Shown piece after piece: positions 1-7,032 of a stretch of 42,337 nucleotides of DNA (positions within the stretch are counted from its first letter, which is position 1; each line of letters opens with the position of its first letter). Below the pieces are notes generated by a model that had not been told where the DNA came from, did not search any database, and saw only the letters and a list, made by a program, of their open reading frames with translations. This DNA is from JALORV01 sp044225415. Its GTDB lineage: Bacteria > Pseudomonadota > Gammaproteobacteria > Burkholderiales > Burkholderiaceae_F. The stretch covers positions 1-42,337 of the forward strand of contig JBGAIO010000010.1 of NCBI GenBank assembly GCA_044225415.1. The letters run 5' to 3'. Position numbers and translations under genes: made by a program.

Positions 1-354
1 CGGGCGCAGCTCGCCGGTCAGCGACAGTTCGCCGGCGAACTCGTACTGGTCAAGCGTGCGGGTCGGGATCTGTCCGCTGGCCGCCAGGATGCCGAGCGCG
101 ATCGGCAGATCGAAGCGGCCGGACTCCTTGGGCAGGTCCGCTGGCGCCAGGTTGACCGTGATGCGCCGCATCGGAAAGTCGAAGCGGCTGGTCTGCAGCG
201 CGGCGCGCACGCGCTCGCGCGCTTCACGCACCTCGGTATCGGGCAGTCCGACCAGCGTGAACGCCGGCAGGCCGCCGGCCAGATGCACTTCCACCGTCAC
301 TTGCGGCGCATACATGCCGGTCAGGCCGCGGGTACGAACGATGGCGATGGACAT
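1..354 (-). CDS. comM: ComM/YifB-family Mg-chelatase-like AAA ATPase, N-terminal part (runs off the window)
   Basis: The first 118 codons of a minus-strand gene are present; the rest lies left of the window. The N-terminus reads MSIAIVRTRGLTGMYAPQVT and continues with the family hallmarks AGGLPAFTLVGLPDTEVREA and an NLAPADLPKESGRFDLPIAL stretch, which is the Lon-protease-like (ChlI) domain that precedes the AAA ATPase module. ComM is known as a hexameric helicase that promotes branch migration during natural transformation. The ATG at 352-354 fits the conserved start. It faces away from the Mrr-like gene at 537, so the 182 bases between them hold both promoters. The identity is secure from the N-terminal sequence even though the ATPase motifs are outside the window. 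Confidence 0.93.
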   Translation of the reverse strand, partial: MSIAIVRTRGLTGMYAPQVTVEVHLAGGLPAFTLVGLPDTEVREARERVRAALQTSRFDFPMRRITVNLAPADLPKESGRFDLPIALGILAASGQIPTRTLDQYEFAGELSLTGELRP

Positions 355-536
355 GGCAGCTGGGGTGGCGCCGCATTCTAAGAGGCCTTGAGCGGCCGCC
401 TCCTTCAGCTTCGCCCATCCGGCCGCGAAGAAAAAGCCCCGTTTCGGCCCATATTCGGTTGGGATTCCGGCGCCAGTCGTGTCACGATTGCAGACCTGTT
501 CCTGCTGCGGCGGCCCGTCCGCCCTGGTCAACTTCC

Positions 537-1460
537 GTGTCTTCGCTGCTGTTCGGCATCGGTCTGCTGGTCGTCCTGGCCGGCCTGTACCTGTGGGCGC
601 GCCGTCGGGCCGACGCCATCAAGGCGCAGTCGGCGCAGCGCGAGCAGGCCGCGATGGCGGCGATGCTCGGCGCCACGCCGGACGACGACGAACTCGCGCC
701 GAAGATGCGCGTACCCGCGCCGCCGGAGGAAATCGATCACGCGGCGCTGATCCGCCAGGCGCACAGCGCGGCAACGCAGCCGGCCGACGAGACCGAGCGC
801 ACGCTGCCGCCCATCGAATACCGGGTCAAGGACGATCCCGAAGCCTTGCCGCGCGAGATGACGCCGGTGGAAGCGGCTGCGGCGGGCATGGACCCGATCG
901 AAGAGCTGATTTCGCAGATCATGGTCGACGACTCCGGCCGGCGCGCGATGTCCGAGCGAGTCAACGGCACTGCGCGCGTGGCCGCGGCGCAACCGAAGCG
1001 ACCAAACGCCGCCGCCCGCGCGGCAGCGCGGGAAGCCACCCCCATGCTCGATTCGATGGCGCCGTCGGTGCCGCTACGCGAACTCGTGCTCGCATGGTAC
1101 GAATCGCGCGGCTATCGGCAGGTGCCGGCGTCGCCCGCGGTGTGGCCGATCGAACTGGTACTGCGCCATCGCGACGATCCGGCGCGCGCCTACGCCTTCG
1201 TCGTGCAGAACGACAACGTGTCGGTGGATCGCATCACCGCACTGATCGAACAGGCGCGCGAGATCGGCATGCTGCGCGTGGCCGTCATCGCCGAAGCTGG
1301 GTACGAACGTGGCGCGAAGGAAATTGCCAAGCGCAAGAACGTGCGGCTGATCGACCGTCCGACGATGGATGCGGAACTGTCGGACCTGCAGCTCGAGACC
1401 GCTGCGAAGATCATCGCCGTCGCGCGCAAGCGCGCCTCGCCTGAAGCCTCGGCCGCTTAG
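537..1460 (+). CDS. Membrane-anchored protein with degenerate Mrr-like endonuclease domain
   Basis: I choose the GTG at 537 because it gives a clean N-terminal membrane anchor (SSLLFGIGLLVVLAGLYLW, then RRR); upstream codons in this frame look non-coding. The product is 307 aa. Residues about 20-180 are acidic, low-complexity and probably disordered. Residues about 190-295 resemble the Mrr/restriction-endonuclease-like fold: a helix with LRELVLAWYESRGY, a strand ending AYAFVVQNDNVSV, then IEQAREIGMLRVAVIAEAGY, and the late NVRLIDRPTMDAEL segment that matches the 'lidg..L' end of the family. The usual catalytic Asp...Gln-x-Lys is not obvious (VVQND in its place), so it may be inactive. It lies between comM and ubiK, which are often close neighbours. 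Function unknown; the family assignment is by pattern only. Confidence 0.7.
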   Translation: MSSLLFGIGLLVVLAGLYLWARRRADAIKAQSAQREQAAMAAMLGATPDDDELAPKMRVPAPPEEIDHAALIRQAHSAATQPADETERTLPPIEYRVKDDPEALPREMTPVEAAAAGMDPIEELISQIMVDDSGRRAMSERVNGTARVAAAQPKRPNAAARAAAREATPMLDSMAPSVPLRELVLAWYESRGYRQVPASPAVWPIELVLRHRDDPARAYAFVVQNDNVSVDRITALIEQAREIGMLRVAVIAEAGYERGAKEIAKRKNVRLIDRPTMDAELSDLQLETAAKIIAVARKRASPEASAA

Positions 1461-1472
1461 CCGGCCCATGCT

Positions 1473-1504
1473 GTCGTCCCGGTGAAAGCCGGGACCCGAT
1501 TACC
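1473..1504. repeat. Intergenic repeat of the 'GTCATCCCCGCGAAAGCGGG' type, copy 1
   Basis: Reads GTCGTCCCGGTGAAAGCCGG and continues GACCCGATTACC. The arms GTCCCGG and CCGGGAC can form a hairpin around TGAAAG. This is a diverged copy of a short palindromic intergenic repeat that is scattered through many GC-rich proteobacterial genomes. It sits just after the stop of the gene ending at 1460 and may act as a terminator. Confidence 0.65.
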
Positions 1505-1563
1505 AGCGGCGCAGTTCCAGCCGCGCCACCTCGGCCCAGGCCTGCGCCGGGCGACATCCGTGG

Positions 1564-1590
1564 TCATCCCCGCGGAAGCGGGACTCCACC
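1564..1590. repeat. Intergenic palindromic repeat, copy 2, invading the ubiK 3' end
   Basis: Reads TCATCCCCGCGGAAGCGGGA then CTCCACC, a close match to the common GTCATCCCCGCGAAAGCGGG-type element. The arms CCCGC and GCGGG pair around GGAA. On the minus strand it supplies the last eight sense codons and the TGA stop of ubiK. Copies 1 and 2 lie about 60 bases apart between two convergent genes and could serve as a two-way transcription stop. Confidence 0.7.
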
Positions 1591-1833
1591 TTGACTCTGC
1601 TGTTCCGGCGACTCGAGCCTCGCGAGCCGCTGCTCCAGCCCGTCGAGCTGCTCGCGCGCGCGCGCCAGCACGCGCGACTGGATGTCGAACTCCTCGCGCG
1701 TCACCAGTTCCAGCTTCGCGAACTGCTGAGTCAGCAGCGCCTTGAGGTTCTTCTGCAGATCGGCCGCGGGCGTCTGCTCGATGACCGACGCCACGCGCGA
1801 CTGCAGCTCGTCGAGGAATGAAGTCTTGTCCAT
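1564..1833 (-). CDS. ubiK: Ubiquinone biosynthesis accessory factor UbiK (YqiC/BMFP family)
   Basis: An 89-aa protein starting MDKTSFLDELQSRVASVIEQ. It matches the YqiC/BMFP family: an N-terminal amphipathic part with TPAADLQKNLKALLTQQFAK, then REEFDIQSRVLARAREQLDG and a coiled-coil tail of ERLARLE type. UbiK is known to assist the soluble Ubi complex in aerobic ubiquinone synthesis, probably by contact with UbiJ and the membrane. Length is close to the family norm of about 80-100 aa. The last residues GGVPLPRG come from an intergenic repeat rather than from the family sequence, so the natural C-terminus may have been replaced. It is divergent from the porin gene at 2094 and lies next to comM as in many betaproteobacteria. 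Confidence 0.9.
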   Translation of the reverse strand: MDKTSFLDELQSRVASVIEQTPAADLQKNLKALLTQQFAKLELVTREEFDIQSRVLARAREQLDGLEQRLARLESPEQQSQGGVPLPRG

Positions 1834-1976
1834 CGAGGCCAGTCTATCAGTGCGGGTCGGCGTCTCCGAGGCACTGAGCCCGTGAGCCCGGGGCCGTTAC
1901 AGCGCTCGCAGCCCGCTCCAAACGGGTTCGGCATTGCACCGTCACGTCGCGCCTCGCGGGAAATCCCGCTGATTTC

Positions 1977-1993
1977 TGCACCAGCCCGATGCA
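1977..1993. promoter_or_regulatory. NtrC-like enhancer site overlapping a perfect inverted repeat
   Basis: TGCACC-AGCCC-GATGCA differs at one position from the NtrC consensus TGCACC-N5-GGTGCA. A further TGCACC half site starts at 1935. The site overlaps a perfect 8-bp inverted repeat, CCAGCCCG at 1981-1988 with CGGGCTGG at 1998-2005. It lies 20 bases upstream of the -24 element at 2013, closer than most NtrC enhancers. The position ahead of glnK-amtB fits nitrogen control. Confidence 0.5.
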
Positions 1994-2012
1994 TGAACGG
2001 GCTGGCGGCGAA

Positions 2013-2027
2013 TGGCACACATGTTGC
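2013..2027 (+). promoter_or_regulatory. Sigma-54 promoter of the porin-glnK-amtB operon
   Basis: TGGCAC (2013-2018), five bases, TTGC (2024-2027) is a full match to the -24/-12 consensus TGGCAC-N5-TTGC, with GG and GC at the right distance. Transcription should start near 2039, leaving a leader of about 55 bases before the porin ATG at 2094. RpoN control is known for glnK-amtB in many proteobacteria. Confidence 0.88.
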
Positions 2028-2093
2028 GTTGCCATGCATCCGAAACGCCAGGCAAACGCATCACTACCCATGCTGACTCGAAAGGAAGACTCC

Positions 2094-2879
2094 ATGCACA
2101 AAGCGCTAGCCGCAGCGGCCGTCGCAGCCGCCTGCACCGCGCCCCTGATGGCCACGGCACAGACACCGGCTCCCGCTGCGCCACCGTCCGACTGGACCAT
2201 CACGGGCAACCTCACCATTGCCACCGACTACCGCTTCCGTGGCTTCACGCAGACGGACTATCAGCCGGCCATCCAGGGTGGCATCGACATCGGCCACAGC
2301 TCGGGCTTCTACGTCGGCAACTGGAACTCGAACGTCAGCCAGAACACCTTCAACGGTGCGCCGATCGAGATGGACTTCTACGGCGGCTACAAGCACGCGT
2401 TCGGCGACTTCACGCTCGACGTGGGCGTGCTGTACTACTACTACCCGGGCACCGGCGAATACAACCCGGACCTGGACATCGACAACTTCGAGGGCTACAT
2501 CGGCGGCGCCTGGGGCCCTCTGTCGGTCAAGTACTCCTACGCGTTCACCAACTTCTTCGGCCTGGAAGCGCCGGGATACAACACCAAGGGGTCGCAGTAC
2601 CTGGACTTCAACGCCACCTTCCCGTTCGACGAGTTCGCGCTGGTCGCGCATGCCGGCTGGCAGTACGTGAAGAACTACGAGAACCTGAACCCGACGCTGA
2701 ACAAGGACAATTACTGGGACTTCAAGCTCGGCGGCACGTGGGACATCATGAAGTCGGGCTGGGTGGTCGGCGCCTTCTGGGTCGGCACCAGCGAGAAGGA
2801 GTTCTTCTACACGACCGAGAACCCGCCCGAGGCCGGCGGCAAGAGCCGCTTCCTCGCGACGCTGACCAAGACGTTCTGA
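2094..2879 (+). CDS. TorF-family putative outer-membrane porin
   Basis: A 261-aa protein starting at the ATG preceded by AAAGGAAG (2081-2088). A signal peptide (MHKALAAAAVAAACTAPLMA, ending ATAQ) is followed by a short Pro/Ala stretch and an outer-membrane beta-barrel: alternating aromatic strands such as NLTIATDYRFRGFTQTDYQP, GFYVGNWNSNVS, MDFYGGYKHAFGDFTLDVGV and the terminal Phe of SRFLATLTKTF, the usual barrel-assembly signal. TYRFRGFTQT-like strands are typical of the TIGR02001/TorF family. It is the first gene of a sigma-54 operon with glnK 21 bases downstream, so it is probably made under nitrogen limitation and may pass a nitrogen compound into the periplasm. The substrate is not shown by the sequence. 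Confidence 0.85.
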   Translation: MHKALAAAAVAAACTAPLMATAQTPAPAAPPSDWTITGNLTIATDYRFRGFTQTDYQPAIQGGIDIGHSSGFYVGNWNSNVSQNTFNGAPIEMDFYGGYKHAFGDFTLDVGVLYYYYPGTGEYNPDLDIDNFEGYIGGAWGPLSVKYSYAFTNFFGLEAPGYNTKGSQYLDFNATFPFDEFALVAHAGWQYVKNYENLNPTLNKDNYWDFKLGGTWDIMKSGWVVGAFWVGTSEKEFFYTTENPPEAGGKSRFLATLTKTF

Positions 2880-2900
2880 TCACCACTCGGGAAACAGCAC

Positions 2901-3239
2901 ATGAAACTCATCACCGCCATCATCAAGCCGTTCAAGCTTGACGAGGTGCGTGAGGCCCTGAGCGGCGTTGGCGTTCAGGGCATCACGGTCACCGAGGTCA
3001 AGGGCTTCGGACGGCAGAAGGGCCACACGGAGCTGTATCGCGGCGCCGAGTACGTGGTCGACTTCCTGCCCAAAGTGAAGATCGAGGCCGCTGTCGCGGA
3101 CGATATCGTCGAACGCGCGATCGAGGCCATTGAAGGCTCGGCGCGCACCGGCAAGATCGGCGACGGCAAGATCTTCGTCTATGACCTGGAACAGGTCGTC
3201 CGCATCCGCACCGGCGAGACCGGCAAGGAAGCGCTCTAA
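2901..3239 (+). CDS. glnK: P-II nitrogen regulatory protein GlnK
   Basis: 112 aa, the standard length of P-II proteins. It begins MKLITAIIKPFKLDEVREAL, has the ATP-binding GVQGITVTEVKGFGRQKGHT region, the T-loop with Tyr51 in LYRGAEYVVDFLPK (the uridylylation site), and the C-terminal RTGKIGDGKIFVYDLEQVVR signature. P-II trimers bind ATP/ADP and 2-oxoglutarate and, when not uridylylated, block the cytoplasmic mouth of AmtB. Its place directly before amtB (15-base gap) supports the glnK rather than glnB name. It is co-transcribed from the sigma-54 promoter at 2013. Confidence 0.96.
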   Translation: MKLITAIIKPFKLDEVREALSGVGVQGITVTEVKGFGRQKGHTELYRGAEYVVDFLPKVKIEAAVADDIVERAIEAIEGSARTGKIGDGKIFVYDLEQVVRIRTGETGKEAL

Positions 3240-3254
3240 CTCCACGGGGAAGCA

Positions 3255-4892
3255 ATGAAAAAGACTTTGATCATGCTCCTCGCGGCAGGAGCGATGGCAG
3301 TGAGCGCGGGGGCATTCGCGCAGGGCGGTGGTACCAAGGGCGGTGACGCTGACGCGCCGAAGACCACGCCGCTTGATCCGTCCAAGGCGCTGGACGCTCT
3401 CAAGAGTCCGGCCAAGGCAGCAGAGGCAACGCCTGCCGCTCCGGCCGCCGAGCCCGCCAAGGCCGAGGCGGCTCCGGCCGCCGCTTCGTCGACACCGGCA
3501 CCGGCACCGGCACCGGCGGCCGCAGCACCCGCAGCACCGGCCGCGGCGCCGGCGGCTGCAGAGGCGCCACCCGCTCCCAACAAGGGCGACGTCGCCTTCA
3601 TGTACGCGGCCACCATCATGGTCATCCTGATGACCATTCCCGGCCTGGCACTGTTCTACGGCGGCCTCGTGCGCTCGAAGAACATGCTGAGCGTGCTGAT
3701 GCAGGTGTTCGTGATCTTCTCGCTGATCACCGTGCTGTGGGTCATCTACGGCTATTCGCTGGCTTTCGGCGGACCAGGTGCCATGTACGGCAACCTGTCG
3801 AAACTGTTCCTGTCGGGTGTGAATGGCGAATCGCTGGCCGCAACCTTCAGCAAAGGCGTGATGCTGCCCGAACTGATCTTCGTTGCGTTCCAGGGAACCT
3901 TCGCGGCCATCACCTGCGCGCTGATCGTCGGCTCGTATGCGGAGCGTATGAAGTTCTCCGCGGTGCTGCTGTTCACGGTGCTGTGGTTTACGTTCGCGTA
4001 CCTGCCGATGGCGCACATGGTGTGGTACTGGGACGGCCCGGACGCGATCAAGGACCAGGCGACGCTGGATGCGGTCACCGCCAACGCGGGCTGGCTGTGG
4101 CAGAAGGGCGCGCTCGACTTCGCCGGCGGCACGGTCGTGCACATCAATGCGGGGGTTGCCGGCCTGGTGGCGGCCTACGTGCTGGGCAAGCGCATTGGAT
4201 ACGGCAAGGAATCGATGGCGCCGCACAGCCTGACGCTGACCATGGTCGGTGCTGCGCTGCTGTGGGTGGGCTGGTTCGGTTTCAACGCCGGTTCCAATCT
4301 CGAAGCCAATGGCGTCGCTGCGTTCGCGTTTGTCAACACCGTGCTGGCCACCGCGGCGGCCGTGCTGTCCTGGATCTTTGCCGAGTGGATGATCAAGGGC
4401 AAGCCGTCGATGCTGGGTGCGGCGTCGGGCGCAGTAGCGGGTCTCGTCGCAATTACGCCAGCGTGCGGCTTTGTCGGCATCATCGGCGCGCTGGTCATCG
4501 GGCTGGTCGCAGGCATTGCGTGCTTCTGGGGCGTGACCGGGCTGAAGCGCATGCTCAACGTCGATGATTCGCTCGACGTGTTCGGCGTGCACGGTGTCGG
4601 TGGCATCGTCGGTGCGCTGCTGACGGGCGTGTTCGCGGCACCGTCGCTGGGTGGGGCTGGCGTATGCAACTACATCACCGACAAGTGCGGCGATGCGGCC
4701 GACTTCGCGGGCATCGGTGCACAGGTCTGGGTGCAGTTCCAGGCGGTGCTGACCGCGGTCGTCCTCTCGGGTGTGGTTTCGTTCATCGCCCTGTATATCG
4801 TCAAGATGATCACTGGCCTGCGTGTCACCGCGGAAGAGGAACGCGAAGGACTCGACACCACCTACCACGGCGAGTCCGCCTACAAGTACTGA
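3255..4892 (+). CDS. amtB: AmtB ammonium transporter with signal peptide and long Ala/Pro periplasmic linker
   Basis: 545 aa. Residues 1-23 are a signal peptide ending GAFAQ; residues about 24-109 form an Ala/Pro/Lys-rich linker; the Amt core starts near 110. Core hallmarks are GLALFYGGLVRSKN, the Phe-gate region AFQGTFAAITCALI, WVGWFGFNAGSN, and the twin pore histidines at 296 (GGTVVHINAG) and 446 (DVFGVHGVGGIVG). The C-terminal tail GLRVTAEEEREGLDTTYHGE is the conserved GlnK-interacting tail. The protein conducts ammonium across the inner membrane. RBS GGGGAAG lies just before the ATG. The linker is much longer than in E. coli AmtB and contains four CACCGG repeats at DNA level. Confidence 0.97.
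   Translation: MKKTLIMLLAAGAMAVSAGAFAQGGGTKGGDADAPKTTPLDPSKALDALKSPAKAAEATPAAPAAEPAKAEAAPAAASSTPAPAPAPAAAAPAAPAAAPAAAEAPPAPNKGDVAFMYAATIMVILMTIPGLALFYGGLVRSKNMLSVLMQVFVIFSLITVLWVIYGYSLAFGGPGAMYGNLSKLFLSGVNGESLAATFSKGVMLPELIFVAFQGTFAAITCALIVGSYAERMKFSAVLLFTVLWFTFAYLPMAHMVWYWDGPDAIKDQATLDAVTANAGWLWQKGALDFAGGTVVHINAGVAGLVAAYVLGKRIGYGKESMAPHSLTLTMVGAALLWVGWFGFNAGSNLEANGVAAFAFVNTVLATAAAVLSWIFAEWMIKGKPSMLGAASGAVAGLVAITPACGFVGIIGALVIGLVAGIACFWGVTGLKRMLNVDDSLDVFGVHGVGGIVGALLTGVFAAPSLGGAGVCNYITDKCGDAADFAGIGAQVWVQFQAVLTAVVLSGVVSFIALYIVKMITGLRVTAEEEREGLDTTYHGESAYKY
3493..3516 (+). repeat. Four tandem CACCGG units inside amtB
   Basis: Perfect 6-base direct repeats encode the Pro-Ala run of the AmtB linker (around residues 80-88). 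Such a repeat can change length by slippage without breaking the frame, since each unit is two codons. Confidence 0.8.
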
Positions 4893-4900
4893 CTGTGCGC

Positions 4901-4926
4901 GCGGTCCGGACGGGAACCCGGACCGC
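4901..4926 (+). terminator. Hairpin directly after amtB
   Basis: A perfect 9-bp stem, GCGGTCCGG (4901-4909) and CCGGACCGC (4918-4926), with an 8-base loop. It has no proper T-run, so it may protect the mRNA end or act together with the stronger terminator at 5010. Confidence 0.5.
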
Positions 4927-5009
4927 CCAGGCTTTGCCGGTCTTCAGGTTGTGTCTCCCTAGCTCGCCGGGCCTCTTCACTTTCGCGGCCCACTCGTGGC
5001 GAACTTTGC

Positions 5010-5037
5010 CGGGCACCTTCGGGTGCCCGTTTTTTTT
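5010..5037 (+). terminator. Rho-independent terminator of the porin-glnK-amtB operon
   Basis: Stem CGGGCACC (5010-5017), UUCG tetraloop, GGTGCCCG (5022-5029), followed by eight T. All parts of an intrinsic terminator are present. Confidence 0.93.
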
Positions 5038-5121
5038 CGCGGCGCAGCGTCACCCGCCCGCCGATCGTCGGAAATTTCCCGTGCGAGGGTCTGCCGCAGC
5101 GGCATCGGCGCGTGTCTTGCC

Positions 5122-5148
5122 AAGGTAGGGGAGAAAAAACTCCCTGCG
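5122..5148. repeat. GGTAGGGGA / GAAAA-ACT-C-CTGCGG motif, copy 1
   Basis: AAGGTAGGGGAGAAAAAACT followed by CCCTGCGG, 25 bases before the permease ATG. The same two elements occur in swapped order at 7964-7985. It may be a protein-binding site or part of a scattered repeat; the function is not known to me. Confidence 0.35.
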
Positions 5149-5172
5149 GGCACGCACCCGCGGCATCGGACC

Positions 5173-7032
5173 ATGAACTCCAGCCGGCCCCTGAACATCC
5201 GAACCACCCTGGTACTGCTGCAGATCATCGCGGTCGTCGCGATCCTGCACTTCGCCGACGACGTGCTGGTGCCGATCGCGCTGGCGCTGATGCTCGCGTT
5301 CCTGCTGGCGCCGACGGTGTCGCGCCTGGAGCGCTGGGGAGTGCCGCGACCGATTGCCGTCGCGCTGACCACGCTCGTGGCGTTCGCGGTGCTGTCCGGC
5401 GTGACCTACCTCGTCGTTCAGCAGTTCCGCAGCCTGGTCACCGAGCTGCCGGCTCATCGCAGCAACCTGTCCGCCCGCATTCGCGCCCTCAATGCGGGGC
5501 CAGCCGGCGGCGGACTGGAGCGCGGCGTGCAGACCGTGCAGGAACTGACGGCGGAACTCGACAAGGCCGGGCCAGCCAGGCCAGCGCCCGCCAGGGTCGA
5601 CAAGGTGCAGATCGTCGAGCCGCCGCAATCGGCACGGCAGCTCGTCCGCGCGTGGTTCGGCGCGCTGATCGGCCCGGTATCGACTGCGGGCATCGTCATC
5701 GTCTTCGTGATCTTCATGCTGCTGCAGCGGGAGGACCTGCGCGATCGGCTGGTGCGGCTGCTCGGCGCCAACGAGATGCCGGCGGCAGTGGCGACGCTGA
5801 ACGATGCCGCGCGCCGGGTCAGCCGCTACCTGGTGATGCAGACGCTGATCAACGCAGTCCATGGTGCGGTGGTGGCGGCAGGGCTGTACCTGATCGGCGT
5901 ACCGGAGCCGCTGCTGTGGGGCACGCTCACCATCGTGCTGCGCTTCATTCCGTACCTGGGACCGCTGCTCGCCGCGGCGGGGCCGATCGTGCTGTCACTG
6001 GCCGTGTTCCCCGGCTGGAACGAGCCGCTGATGGTGGTGGGCCTCATCGCCACCATCGAGCTGATCAGCAACAACGTGCTCGAGCCGCGGCTGTACGGAT
6101 CGGCGACCGGCGTGTCGTCGTTCGCGCTGATCGTCGCCGCGGTGTTCTGGACGTGGCTGTGGGGCGCTGCCGGCCTGCTGCTCGCCACGCCGCTGACCGT
6201 GTGCCTGGCCGTGATGGGCAAGCACATTCCTCAATTCAGCTTCATCGGCGTGCTGCTCGGCGACCAGCCGGTGCTGGCGCCGCGCGAGCGCTTCTATCAG
6301 CGCCTGCTCGCGGGCGACACCGACGATGCGCAGGACCTGATCGACGAAGCGCTGCAGGCGCAATCGCCGCCCGCAGTGCTCGATGCGATGGTCATGCCCG
6401 CGCTGCGCCTGGCCGAGCAGGACCACGAGCGCGGCGCCATCGACGCCGATCGGCGTGCGACGCTGATCGAGTCCGTCACCGAACTGGTCGATGCGCTGCC
6501 GGCGCCGGTCGCGTCGGACTCCGCCGCGACCCTGCACCCGCGGCTGTCGGTGGCGCTGCTGCCGGGCGCCGATGCGACCGATGAACTGGCCGCGCAACTG
6601 CTGGCACGCACGCTGCCGCCGGAGCAGTACAGCGTCGAGGTGCTGAGCCGCGCCTCATTGAAGGCGGAGATGCTGGAGCACGTGGCGCGGCTGCGGCCCG
6701 ATGCCATCGTCGTGTCGGCGATGCCGCCCGGCGCGCTGCTGCACGCCCGCTACCTGTGCCGCAAGCTGCGCGGCCACGCCGCCGGCGCGTCGATCATCGT
6801 GGGACTGTGGGATGCGCAGGGCGACCTGAGCAAGGCCACGACCCGGCTGTCCGCATCCTGCGCGGACACGGTGGTCACCAACGTGTCCGATGCGCTCGAT
6901 GCGCTGGCGCGGCTGCGGCAGCTGCGCGTGCAGGGCGTGATGCCACCGAGTCAGGCGGCGGTACCGACCTTCACGGCTTCGCCGCCCGCCGTCGCAGCAT
7001 CTCCTGCACCAGCGCTTCGAACTGCTCGGTGA
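5173..7032 (+). CDS. AI-2E/PerM-family transporter with extra C-terminal B12-binding-like domain
   Basis: 619 aa from the ATG at 5173 (MNSSRPLNIRTTLVLLQIIA). Residues 1-350 are the AI-2E transporter family (PF01594) core: paired membrane segments near the N-terminus, a soluble loop about 90-150, then TAGIVIVFVIFMLLQREDLR, the amphipathic NDAARRVSRYLVMQTLINAV region and GVPEPLLWGTLTIVLRFIPY, VLEPRLYGSATGVSSFALIV. Residues about 360-600 are a soluble extension; the last part (PRLSVALLPGADATDELAAQ through LRPDAIVVSAMPPGALLHAR to a final SDALDALARL) has the alternating pattern of a cobalamin-binding/receiver-like Rossmann domain but no visible DxHxxG cobalamin motif. Substrate unknown; the family includes putative AI-2 exporters and Na/H antiporters. 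Its end overlaps the convergent SRPBCC gene by 62 bases. Confidence 0.85.
   Translation: MNSSRPLNIRTTLVLLQIIAVVAILHFADDVLVPIALALMLAFLLAPTVSRLERWGVPRPIAVALTTLVAFAVLSGVTYLVVQQFRSLVTELPAHRSNLSARIRALNAGPAGGGLERGVQTVQELTAELDKAGPARPAPARVDKVQIVEPPQSARQLVRAWFGALIGPVSTAGIVIVFVIFMLLQREDLRDRLVRLLGANEMPAAVATLNDAARRVSRYLVMQTLINAVHGAVVAAGLYLIGVPEPLLWGTLTIVLRFIPYLGPLLAAAGPIVLSLAVFPGWNEPLMVVGLIATIELISNNVLEPRLYGSATGVSSFALIVAAVFWTWLWGAAGLLLATPLTVCLAVMGKHIPQFSFIGVLLGDQPVLAPRERFYQRLLAGDTDDAQDLIDEALQAQSPPAVLDAMVMPALRLAEQDHERGAIDADRRATLIESVTELVDALPAPVASDSAATLHPRLSVALLPGADATDELAAQLLARTLPPEQYSVEVLSRASLKAEMLEHVARLRPDAIVVSAMPPGALLHARYLCRKLRGHAAGASIIVGLWDAQGDLSKATTRLSASCADTVVTNVSDALDALARLRQLRVQGVMPPSQAAVPTFTASPPAVAASPAPALRTAR

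Noticed and set aside
2880..4868. Long open minus-strand frame antisense to glnK-amtB
   Set aside because: It is a by-product of strong third-position G/C; the translation is His/Arg/Gln-rich and matches no family, while the plus strand encodes clear GlnK and AmtB.
5173..7032. Quorum-sensing role for the AI-2E-type gene
   Set aside because: The family name rests on few members; there is no luxS or lsr gene in the window.
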